Under the pieces are notes generated by a model. It ran no database searches, was not told where the DNA came from, and saw nothing but the letters and a program-made list of their open reading frames with translations. From assembly GCF_932526225.1 (NCBI RefSeq), contig NC_064045.1, positions 14,936,442 to 15,000,441 of the forward strand: a stretch of 64,000 bases of DNA. Direction: 5' to 3'. The translations under genes and the position numbers were made by a program. This document shows, one piece after another, positions 32,891 through 45,500 of this stretch. The DNA is from Nematostella vectensis (Eukaryota; Cnidaria; Anthozoa; Actiniaria; Edwardsiidae). Within the stretch, counting starts at the first letter, position 1. Every line of letters begins with the position of its first letter.

Positions 32891-33526
32891 CTATAGTTCG
32901 ATACCAGACTTCCAAACCGTCCGTTTTGCAATTGAGGGGGAGGCCTGGGGCGAAAAGCTATTAAGGTCCGATATGGTATGCCTTCGCTGCAAAGGACGCT
33001 TTGTCGATCTCTCGACAAGACTCGACGTCCTTTCGATTTTATTCGATGTCGTCCTCATAGCTTTCATTTTGGCTTTACGTAAACTCGCGTTCAAATGCAT
33101 GTATTCCTGGAAGATGGCGTCGGCCTTTGCTACATCGCGATAAAGCGTTGCTGATTTCCATTTCTGCGTATGGCTTTTTAGCTGAGCGAGTTCTATCCCT
33201 CCTAAGCCTAGCTCAACTACAGATCTTCGTCTGTTCAGGTCCTGTGATGGCTGAGACGATTTTCGCGCCGCTTTCGCGCGTATAAAATTCCTCGCGACAA
33301 GAGTCAGTAACTTAAGTTTCTTTTCGATGTCCTTGGCGGCCATTGTGGCGGCTATCTTCTCTTTGGATTCCTTTAAATGCTTCATCAGAACAGCAATAAC
33401 TACGTTGACAAGAACGAATTGAGCCGCCAGTACGAAGGTGACGAAGTACAGCGGTGATGTGTATCTGCTGAGACAGCAGTTCTTACTGCAGTCAGCGGAG
33501 TCCTCGCACTTGGATCGCAAAGTATC
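32891..33526 (-). CDS. Cav3 exon 28: IVS6 and C-terminus
   Basis: Starts [17 protein letters not shown] after acceptor CCCCAG. IVS6 is [20 protein letters not shown], followed by a cytoplasmic tail of about 160 residues ([20 protein letters not shown]). The tail is basic and ends WKSGIEL. It is shorter than the vertebrate Cav3 tails. Confidence 0.95.
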   Translation of the reverse strand, partial: DTLRSKCEDSADCSKNCCLSRYTSPLYFVTFVLAAQFVLVNVVIAVLMKHLKESKEKIAATMAAKDIEKKLKLLTLVARNFIRAKAARKSSQPSQDLNRRRSVVELGLGGIELAQLKSHTQKWKSATLYRDVAKADAIFQEYMHLNASLRKAKMKAMRTTSNKIERTSSLVERSTKRPLQRRHTISDLNSFSPQASPSIAKRTVWKSGIEL

Positions 33527-36500
33527 CTGGGGAAAAAGAATCCAAATTTACTTCTACTTTGTTATAATCATTGTCACTAAAAATGATTTGAGATATGCTA
33601 TCTGGATCCTATGGGATGCCTTGGTCTGTGTATACGAGGATTGTGTATATGAGGATTGTATATATGAGGATTGTGTATATGAGGATGTGTATATGAGGAT
33701 TGTGTATATGAGGATTGTATATATGAGGATTGTGTATATGAGGATGTGTATATGAGGATTGTGTATATGAGGATTGTGTATATGAGGATGTGTATATGAG
33801 GATGTGTATATGAGGATGTGTATATGAGGATGTGTATATGAGGATGTGTATATGAGGATGTGTATATGAGGATGTGTATATGAGGATGTGTATATGAGGA
33901 TGTGTATATGAGGATGTGTATATGAGGATGTGTATATGAGGATGTGTATATGAGGATTGTGTATATGAGGATTGTGTATATGAGGATGTGTATATGAGGA
34001 TGTGTATATGAGGATTGTGTATATGAGGATGTGTATATGAGGATGTGTATATGAGGATTGTGTATATGAGGATTGTGTATATGAGGATGTGTATATGAGG
34101 ATGTGTATATGAGGATGTGTATATGAGGATTGTGTATATGAGGATGTGTATATGAGGATGTGTATATGAGGATTGTGTATATGAGGATGTGTATATGAGG
34201 ATTGTGTATATGAGGATTGTGTATATGAGGATGTGTATATGAGGATGTGTATATGAGGATGTGTATATGAGGATGTGTATATGAGGATGTGTATATGAGG
34301 ATGTGTATATGAGGATGTGTATATGAGGATGTGTATATGAGGATGTGTATATGAGGATGTGTATATGAGGATGTGTATATGAGGATGTGTATATGAGGAT
34401 GTGTATATGAGGATGTGTATATGAGGATTGTGTATATGAGGATGTGTATATGAGGATGTGTATATTAGGATTGTGTATATGAGGATTGTGTATACGAGGA
34501 TGTGTATATGAGGATGTGTATATGAGGATGTGTATATGAGGATTGTGTATATGAGGATTGTGTATATGAGGATGTGTATATGAGGATGTGTATATGAGGA
34601 TGTGTATATGAGGATGTGTATATGAGGATGTGTATATGAGGATGTGTATATGAGGATGTGTATATGAGGATTGTGTATATGAGGATGTGTATATGAGGAT
34701 GTGTATATGAGGATGTGTATATGAGGATGTGTATATGAGGATGTGTATATGAGGATGTGTATATGAGGATTGTGTATATGAGGATGTGTATATGAGGATA
34801 TGTATATGAGGATTGTGTATATGAGGATGTGTATATGAGGATGTGTATATGAGGATGTGTATATGAGGATGTGTATATGAGGATGTGTATATGAGGATCA
34901 ACAGAGTCGCACTACCACTCAAAATAACATTTTCGAGAAAGCCTATAAACAGACATGCGAGTAAAAATCATCAACCAAATCAATTGTTACATATATATTT
35001 GTATCACAATTTTAGCCAATCTTACCTATGCAGAACATGTCAAACCGTTCCCCCCCCACAATGGGTTGTGGTGATCATGGTGGTGACGACGGTAATAATG
35101 TCACGGTGTCACGCTATAACGTAACGGTAATGGTGGGCCCTACCTTGAGAATCCCATTCCAGTTATCTCCCGTGGCAATCACGGTGTCACGTCACAACAT
35201 GTCTGTCACGGTGTCACGCTATAACGTAACGGTATTGCTGGGCTCTACCTTGAGAATCCCATTCCAGTTATCTCCCGTGGCGATCACGGTGTCATGTCAT
35301 AACATGTCACAGTGTCACGCTATAGCGTAACGGTATTAGTGGGCCCTACCTTGAGAATCCCATTCCAGTTATCTTCCGTGGCGATTACGGTGTCACTTCA
35401 TAACATGTCACGGTGTCACGCTATAACGTAACGGTATTGGTGAGCCCTACCTTGGGAATCCCATTCCAGTTATCTCCCATGGCGATCACGGTGTCACGTC
35501 ATAACATGTCACGGTGTCACGCTATAGCATGACGGTATTAGTGGGCCCTACCTTGAGAATCCCATTCCAGTTATCTCCCGTGGCGATCACGCTGTCACGT
35601 CATAACACGTCACGGTGTCACGCTATAACGTGACGGTATTGGTGGGCCCTACCTTGAGAATCCCATTCCAGTTATCTCCCGTGGCGATCCTGAACAGTGT
35701 CAGCATAGCGGTACCGAAATCCCTGAAGTGGGCGTGTCTGTTGAAACCTTGGCAGGGGTAGTCATGGGAGCATTCTGTCAAGCAAAATAACGCGAAAGGG
35801 GTAGTCATGGGAGCATTCTGTCAAGCAAAATAACACCACAGGGGTAGTCATAGGAGCATTCTGTCAAGCAAAATAACAGGACAGGGGTAGTCATGGGAGC
35901 ATTCTGTCAAGCAAAAAAACAGGACAGGGGTAGTCATGGGAGCATTCTGTCAAGAAAAACATCACGACAGGGGTAGTCATGGGATCATTCTGTCAAGAAA
36001 AACATCACATACACAGATACATTATAGTCGTTGTTTTAGTTGTTGTTTTAATCATTGTCGTTGTAGTTGTTATGGTTGTTGTTGTTGCTTTAGTCGTTGT
36101 TGTTGTCGTATTTAAGTATGGTCGTCGTCGTCGGGTGGAAGTTCTGGAAGTTGTGTTCTCGTACTGCTGTTGTTGATGTTGTTGACGTTGTTGGTGTTGT
36201 TGATGTTGTCGATGTTGTCGATGTTGTCGATGTTGTCGATGTTGTCGATGTTGTCGATGTTGTTGATGTTGTCGGTGTTGTTGATGTTGTTGATGTTGTT
36301 GATCCGTTGATGTTGTCGATGTTGCTGATATTTCTCTTTACTCACCAAGAGATCCAAAAAGCTGTATACCAAGACAGGAGTAGATAAAAAAGAGCAGAAA
36401 GAATAACAATCCAAGATTGGCTACCTGCAAGTGAACGAATCATTTCATTAATAAGAATTTTCCTTTTGGAATTCCTAAAGCGTGGTTCGTCGTGTGTTCT

Positions 36501-39500
36501 GAGTTGCTAGTACTTTATGACCCATTAATACTATTTGTGTGAAAGCATTCTTTATGGGCCAACGAGATTGCGATGTTTACACATTCTGTAAATCAACCGG
36601 ACAGCCACAGTTTGTTTGCATATAGGAGTAACAGTTTGGCCTCACATTTACATTACGTTGCAGAGCTAACTTTGTCGGTAGTTTTATGTGCAGTTGTTGT
36701 TTTACAGAGCCTGTATTATATTCGATTGTAGCTCTGGGCAGTACACTACATCGGCGAGATGGTCATACTGTAACGTACCTGAGGCAGAGCTTCGAAGAGA
36801 GTGTCAAGAAGGGAGCGAACACCTTTGGCCAGCTTTACTAGCTTTAGAACTGTAACGTGACACAAGAAAGAATAAATATGAAAGATATGTCAACTAATAT
36901 TGCTATTGCCATTGTTTTTGTTTTTACAGGGTCGAGGCAGGCCTCGAAATATCCGTATTACATGTCACGGTTTCGGGGTATTACACGTCACGGTGTCACG
37001 GTATTACACGTCACGGTGTCACGGTATTACATGTCACGGCGTCATGGTATTACATGTCACGATGTCGGGGTATTACACGTCACGGTGTCACGGTATTACA
37101 CGTCATGGTGTCACGGTATTACATGGCACGGAGTCACAGTATTGCATGTCACGGCGTCACGGTATTACATGTCACGGTGTCGGGGTATTACACGTCACGG
37201 TGTCACGGTGTCACGGTATTACATGGCACGGAGTCATAATATTGCATGTCACGTTATATCCAAAAATACCATCTTCACTAGGGACGGTAATTTCAGTTAA
37301 TGGAGCCGGAGCCAGGCTCAAAGGTCACTCATGAATTATATCGTGCGGGTACGCGTAACTTACGATAACACATTTATAACTCAATATGTTTCACCTCAGA
37401 TACCTCACTCGTTCTTAATTCTTATTGGTCGTTATCTACCTATATAAACCGCCACACTTAAATTAAAGTATTTCGCAACCGTTAAGCTACTTGAACTGTA
37501 AAGATAAACAGTACCTTATTGCACTTAATTTTCGCGACGTCAAAATTTCGCGATTTTGAGATGGCGATATTTCGCGACACTTTAGTTTCCTATTTTCGTA
37601 ATAACCAGATCATTTTATTTTCGCGATTTCGGGATAAAAAAATCAAGCAAAATAAGTAGTTAAAATGTGCTGTAATCATCAAAACTGAAAAAATTTTTAA
37701 CAAAAAGATGCGTGGGCTAAATTTAGATTCATAAAAATCTATAAATCCAAGTCCTACTCAACCCCTCACTGTACTATATGTACATTAGATGACTAAATAG
37801 ACAAAGTGTCTCCATAAAGCTTATTAAACGGCCAATATTCCCCCAAAGGCTTCTTGTGTACTCACTTAATTTTCGCGAATCCTAATTTTCGCGTCACTTT
37901 ATTTTCGCGAATCTTTTAAAATCGCGAAATTAAAGTGACGCGAAAATTAAGTGTAATAATGTATAACATGTCCCGGTGTCACGCCATGCTAACCTCGAGT
38001 GATTCTGAGCACGCGCAGAGTACGTATAACTGTCGGGTTAAAAAGATGATCCACTTTCACTAAGAGTTCGAGGACGATTCCTGTCACAGACAGCAACACG
38101 ATAGCCAGATCGATGAGGTTCCATCTGAAACAATAAACATATGGACACCCCCTTAATCAACAATAACAACACAGGAAGAACACAAACAACAAGCAAACAA
38201 CACTATCACTAAGTCAATGAGGCTCCACGAAAAAAAAAACATGTAATTAACAACAACATGGAAACACCGACAACAACAAACATTAAAACAACAACATGTT
38301 AGCAACAACAACATGTTAGCAACAACAACATGTTAGCAACAACAACATGTTAGCAACAACAACATGTTAGCAACAACAACATGTTAGCAACAACATGTTA
38401 GCAACAACAACATGTTAGCAACAACAACATGTTAGCAACAACAACATGTTAGCAACAACAACATGTTAGCAACAACAACATGTTAGCAACAACATGTTAG
38501 CAACAACAAACATTAAAACAACAACATGTTAGCAACAACAACATGTTAGCAACAGTACAATTTCTTAGCTGTTCTCTAAGCAATGTCCATCTTAAAACAG
38601 CTATAACATCAACATGTCAACAACAGCAAAACTTCAACAACAACAACAACTAATATGAGCACCGGTTGCTGGTGCACTTCACTCGAACGTTCAATAAAGT
38701 CGGAAAACACTGACAACATTCTATCGCTGACACACCTGTCCTTGGGATATCTAACAAAGCCGAGAGCGATGACTTTAACAACGACTTCAATCACGAACAC
38801 AGAAGTGAAGAAGTAGTTTGTCGTCTCCACGAAAACCTCGTATGACTGAAAAACAAGTAACAGAATCGAATCTGTAACGCCCTTTTAGGGTTGCGTTATT
38901 GTTACGACCTGTTAGGATTGTGTGACCGTGTAGGCCTGTCAGGGTTGCGTGACTGGGACTGCCTGTTAGGGTTGCGTGGCTGTGACGGCCTGTTTGGGTT
39001 GCGTGGCTGTGACGGCCTGTTAGGATTGCGTGACTGTGACGGCCTGTTAGGATTGCGTGACTGGGACTGTCTGTTAGGGTTGCGTGACTGGGACTGCCTG
39101 TTAGGGTTGCGTGACTGTGACGGCCTGTTAGATTTGCGTGACTGTGACGGCCTGTTAGATTTGCGTGACTGTGACGGCCTGTTAGGATTGCGTGACTGTG
39201 ACGGCCTGTTAGATTGGCGTGACTGTGACGGCCTGTTAGATTTGCGTGACTGTGACGGCCTGTTAGGATTGCGTGAATGTGACGGCCTGTTAGAGTTGCG
39301 TGACTGCCTGTTAGAGTTGCGTGACTGCGACGGCCTGTTAGGGTTGCGTGACTGTAACGGTATGCTAGGGTTGTGTGACTGTAAGAAGGTATGGGATACC
39401 TTATTTGTTTTTGGATATAATGTGGGGCTACTTTTGGAATAGAGCTACCTGTGGATTTGGTCTACCTGTGGCATCTTGTAATGCTCCAGTGACATACAGA

Positions 39501-42500
39501 TGACGTTGATGCATATAATGGCCGCGATAGTAATATCCCAGTTCCTGTGTGTACAGATAAAGTGGATCTTGAGGCGAAGCGGGCCATACGACTCGTAGTA
39601 AAGCGAATCTTCGGCTGTTGAAAGAGCCAAGACTTAGGGCGCGTTTTTTTTTTACTCATGATTCCGGACGAGAATCATTAGAATAGAAAAACCGCGCGTT
39701 CGTTTATATCCCGCGTTCCTATTCAGGAATGGAACGAAGGCCATTTCTTGTCTGAGTCTGAATGTCGCTTAGTCAATCATACACAATGTGGCCAATCATC
39801 TTCCTGTTGTGTACCGTCAAATGGTTCATGACGCGACATTGAAAAAGTGAAAGCCATCGGTTGGTTTAGACGGTTGATTGACTACGCGCTTTTACCAAAC
39901 GAGACAAGGATTTTGGGTTCGCCGAGATCGCGCAAAAACGAATTCGGCTACCGAGATCGAGGTCATGCAGGGAAATATGAGGCTTTGGCGTATCGACCGA
40001 GGCTTTGCGAGACACCTAACTATTACAAGGCAGTCTGTTAGAGATCCAGTCCACTCTTGAACACCTCGTAAAGAACACGTTGTTTTACAAAAACATCTTA
40101 ATAACTCGAACTCTTAAAAGAAGCAATATGAGTTACTCCAATTGCAATTAAACTCAATTTTGTACCGCCTGAATTAGCCCTTGTGGAATACCACTCCATT
40201 TACATACTATAGCGAGTACTAAAATAAAATATATATAGCAAATTTTGATACGATAAAGGGTTTATAGTATTTATGTCAGCATGCAGTAGCTTAACAGCCA
40301 GGCCCATACCTTGCATCTGATTTCGCGCCTTTTTGCCCTTCCTATGCGGCCTGGCCTGCTCCTCTTCGTCCATTCTTTCACGGCAGCGCTGGAAGTTTTC
40401 CACGACCACGCCCACTATCATGTTAAGCACGAGGAAGCCACCAAGGAGAAGGAAGGGTATGAAATAGACTAGTCGCCATTCGGCGTAGTTCACTATTGGC
40501 TGATGAATGTAAAGACATATCACGTGACCATGGCGCCACTTGACGTACTATTGACCAAGACATATCACGTGACAAGGTGTCACTTGGCGTAGTTCGCTAT
40601 TGGCCGAGAAATATCACGTGATAGGGTGCCACCTTGTTATCATACCTGAACATCGACATCCACTGCATCTATCCCATGATGCATTATTTCAACCCATCCG
40701 TCCTTTGTGGAGACCACGAAAAGAGAAATGAGCGCCTGCGAATGAATATGTGTGTCAGCGGAACAAGCAAGCACTTAATGAGGCAACCACCCATGACACG
40801 TGGTGTGCTTGTTGACTTTTATTGCAGTAAATTTTGTTGTTTAAATTGTTTCAAAATGTGAGCTGTTTATAAAAGACTATGAAATGCTGTAAAGTAGCTA
40901 AAAATTGGCGTTCACCTGCAGTAGATCGTCAAAGTTGTAGCGGCGGTTAACCCACTGACCACGCGTACTGTTGGCGCACTCCTGCTTGCTGATCACGTGA
41001 CTATCTCCTTCACAGTAATAAAACTTGCCTTTGAAAAGCTGCAATAAAAAACTTTGTTATATCAAGGAATCGGGGTAGTTCCAATAATATTATTTAATGG
41101 TTCTCGGGACTCCGCAGAAAAGTTTTAATTATATACTGCATATTATACGTTATCGCATTGCGCGAGATAACATTATACAACGACACTCGTAAATCGCGCG
41201 CTCTAATTGATCAAGAGTCCATGTGTATGTTATCAGAGGACACACGCACTCTTGGCGTCAGCATGTGCGCGTGATCACAAATAACTAGACACCAGTTTTT
41301 TGTTCATGAAACGCTTGAAGCCATCTGTGCATCTATTAGAGGACAGACGCACGCAAAAAATCAGATCTATTTGTTAAACAACGACAATAATGATAATACT
41401 AATCAAGAAAGCATAAGATGAACTAATACAATACTAATAACAATAATAGACATACCTGATCTATGCCTGAAATCATACTAATTGCACACAGCGCGCAAAA
41501 TAAACTGCATACCTGAACTCCAAGAATACCAAACATGACAAAGAAAATCGCGGCAATGAGGACGGTGTTGCCGATGGGTTTGAGAGAGTAGAGAAGTGTC
41601 TGCACCACGAGCTTGAGACCAGGAGCACGACGAATTACCCTAAGACAAAAAGAACGTATGATCACATCACCCTTAGACAAAAAGAACGTATGATCACATC
41701 ACCCTTAGACAAAAAGAACGTATGATCACATCACCCTTAGACAAAAAGAACGTATGATCACATCACCCTTAGACAAAAAGAACGTATGATCACATCACTC
41801 TAAGACAAAAAGAACGTATAATAAAATCACCCTAAGACAAAAAGGACGTATGATAACATCACCCTGTGACAAAAAGAATGTATAATAACACCACCCTAAG
41901 ACAGAAAGAACCTATGATAACATCACCCTAAGACAAAAAAACGTATGATCACATCAACAAAAGACAAAAAGAATGTATGATTACATCATCTGAAGACAAA
42001 AAGAACGTATGATAACATCACCCTAAGACAAATAGAACCTATGATAACATCACCTTAAGACAAAAAGAACATATGATCACATCACCCTGAGACAAAAAGA
42101 ACGTATGATCACATCAACAAAAGACAACAAGAACGTATGATCACATCAAAAAGAATGTATGATCACATCAACAAAAGATAAAAAGAATGTATGATCACAT
42201 CAACAAAAGACAAAAAGAATGTATGATTACATCATGTGAAGACAAAAAGAACGCATCATAACATCACACTAAGACAAAAAGAACGTATGATCAAATCATC
42301 CTTAGGACAAAAAGAACGTCTAATAATTAAATCACACTCCCAAAATAAAAATAAAACGTGTGATTAAATCACCCCAAATTAAATAGAATGTTCGATAACA
42401 CCACCTTACGACAAAAGAAAGTCCTCAACAAATTTATCTAACGAATTCCATGTCCCTTACACTCGTGATTGTAACACGTTGTACAGCGTGCCGTGGAGCA

Positions 42501-45500
42501 GTCTGTATCTACAGGATAAACCAATGAGACAGGCACACACATATGGGGTGTATATTACATATATATTACCTGAGCGGCCTGAGGGTCCGCAGCGCTCGAA
42601 AGACCCGCAGAGTCCCGAGGACCTCGGGCGACACATGCGACGTGTAGGTGACGATGATGTCAATCCACGACACCATTACCAGGAAACCGTCCAGAACGTC
42701 CCACCCGTCCCTGAGGTAAGTCCCCGGACCGAGTACCAGACCCATGGCAACCAGCTGAAAAAAATACCAGGAACACCATTACCAGGAAAGCATTAATATA
42801 TCTAATAGCAGTACTAGGAAACCTTTCCCTAAGGTATCACTTACCTTTATCAACATCTCTATTGTGAATATGATGGTGAAGACCAGCATCGAGATGTCTA
42901 TTATCTGGCGCTTCTGTAACAAAATGTGACACAAATTCCACACCTTCATTATTCAGCCAAGATTGGCAAATACTTCATGAGATGAAAAAGAAACCCCCAA
43001 ATATCCATCTAGTCCTATATTTACCATATCCACTCGAAGTTCCCCCATTAGCCGATTGAAATATATACTTTTTGAAAATTCCTTTTTTCAAAGATTCAAA
43101 ACATGAAGAGGTAAAAGGAAACCAATCCATGAAGGAACAATGAATACCTCCTTGTTTAAATCTTACCCCCCCCTTTTTTAACTCAAGGATCCGACCCTGT
43201 TTTAATTAGTTTTCCCGCATGCTCGCCCCATGCTCTTTTACATTCTTCAGAAAAACCGACAGCCATCCATCGTCATGTGACCAAAATACAGTATTTCAAT
43301 TGCTTTCCCCCTGATAGTTACCAGTCCCTGCTCGGCGATATCGGGAGCCTCTATCGCAAGCACTGCGCAGCTGAATATGATAAAGACCAGGATGACGTAA
43401 TCAAACGCACGGTGGCTGCACACCGCGCGCATGCGCTGACGAAACCTGAAAAGGCAAGGCGATATTTAGCAGGCACATGGACAGGATTTCCTGAGGGTGG
43501 GTGGGGTGGGTATATAGGCACAAACTCATACCATTAAACAAGGCGATATCCCAAATATGGTATGTTATTAACTAGTAAGGAATTAACCGGGGGCTACAAA
43601 AAAGGACTGTTTACAGACAAGATTACTTGAAATGATTTTTCTTTAAAACATTGTTTAAAATCTGGCGGTCAAAGGAAGGGTAGGGGGTGAACGGGATATA
43701 AAAAGACCATGATAATGACGTAATCACCGGTTGTCAGGGGCGAACATGAAGAAGGACCAGTCGTGTCTGACGGCGAACACGCTGACCTTCTTTCGCGGCT
43801 GAACCTGAAAAAATACAACATTTATAGCTGAGTGGGGCTCTATACTGTCTGACGGCGAACACGCTGACCTTCTTTCGCGGCTGAACCTGAAAATACAACA
43901 TTTATAGCTGAGTGGGGATCTATACACGATATTCTTGAGAGACGTATAGTTGCAGAACTATGCTAGCCGCAACACAACGCACGATATACTTTATTAGAGA
44001 AACCTTTCATAACAGTGGTATTTTACTTAACTGTTTCAGCTGCAGTTGCTGTTTATGTAACGAGAAAAAGTTTTATACGCAGAAATTCTAAAAACCAAAT
44101 TCGAGTATAAAGTCTTCAAGGAATGTGTTTGCAGACACATAGACCGGGCTAAGACCGAGCTAGCCTACTCGCTCCTAGACACCATTAAGATGTCCATATA
44201 GACCGGGCTAAGACCGAGCTAACCTACTCGCTCCTACACTGGCCAATATCGGCCAGACCACTCGCGATAGGACCACTTACCAATGTGCTTTGCCGCCTCC
44301 CCTTCATAACGCTCGGCATGCCATCCCCCACTTGAGTATAGTAAGCCATATAAGGTATTTCTTCGCAACTCTCTTCATACGTTACTTCCGGTTCGATTAC
44401 TTTCGGTTGAATGATTTTCGAAGATTTGATATCGGGCTTGTTGACTTCCTTTACTTTTACTTCCGGTTTAAAGAATACTGTTTTACAGGCTTCCGGTATG
44501 TTCCCTTCAGGTGTCTCTAGCTCCAGCTTCTCAGTTATTTTTTCATCATCTACGTTATCTTCGTCGTCAAGGTTACTTGATTTTCTCGGGGAAAACCCCT
44601 TCATCTGTACCTGAGTTTTTATGACGTCATCGTCGACAAATGCCGGGTTATATACGGGCTGGCCTGGAATACGCGAGGACCCTGGATTTCTACGCGTTTT
44701 TCTCAGCAGGGAAATAGACGTCTGTCGCATTTGCTTTAACTCTGGCAACGTAAACGACAGCTCGCCTACCGGACCACTCGACAGGCACCTCTCCAGTGAG
44801 GTCTTCCGACTGTTACAGGTCTTCCCGGATTTCTTAGATGAATCCCGGGTCTGCGGGGATGCGCCTGATAATAATGCGTTGCGCAAGGCATGACCGCAGT
44901 AATCCATCGCGGGCTCAGCGTGTTGGTCTCTGTCATATGAGCCTGCTTCATTATTTACTAGGGTCAGCGGATTGCGATGACATGGAGCTTTTAGGTGGTC
45001 TGCCTGGTTGTGGTGTCTTTGTCGAGAGGCTTCGGCTGTGTCCTGGCTTATCGCAGATGTCTTGCACTAAAGACAAAGTAAAAATGATTAATCGTCAGAG
45101 TTACAAAGTTATAATTAGGCGGGTTGAATTCTGACAAGCAAAACACATCTAATAAAATACACTATTTAAATAACAATACGCAAACCATAGTCTATTTTAC
45201 ATTACACAATGCCTTGATAAAATTACTGCTGATACCAAAACACTGACCAAATTCATGTAAGATAAAATACGATGAGTCATCTTTGATCGTTAAGGGCAAT
45301 ACCCACCCCAGAGCTTGTGAACCCCTCCACTAAGATCGCTACTAGAAGGTTGAATAACACATAATAGCCCACGGTCATCAGGGCGATAAAATAGAGAGCT
45401 GCCCAGTAGCTCGTAGCGCGCATTCCCTTGAACATCACTTGGTTCCAGTTCTCCTGAGTCAAAATCTGCGCCGAAAAGAAAGATTAGCGAGTTTGTGCGC

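Noticed and set aside
33609..34922. A 437-codon minus-strand ORF of [10 protein letters not shown] repeats
   Set aside because: It is a frame through the 14-15 bp minisatellite in the last Cav3 intron; there is no start context or splice evidence.
38891..39442. A 183-codon plus-strand ORF (LLGLRDCDG repeats)
   Set aside because: Result of the 27-bp repeat in a Cav3 intron, and antisense to the gene.
44290..44893. Plus-strand ORFs across Cav3 exon 13 and similar shadows across exon 8
   Set aside because: They are antisense to coding exons whose phases fit the channel gene exactly.
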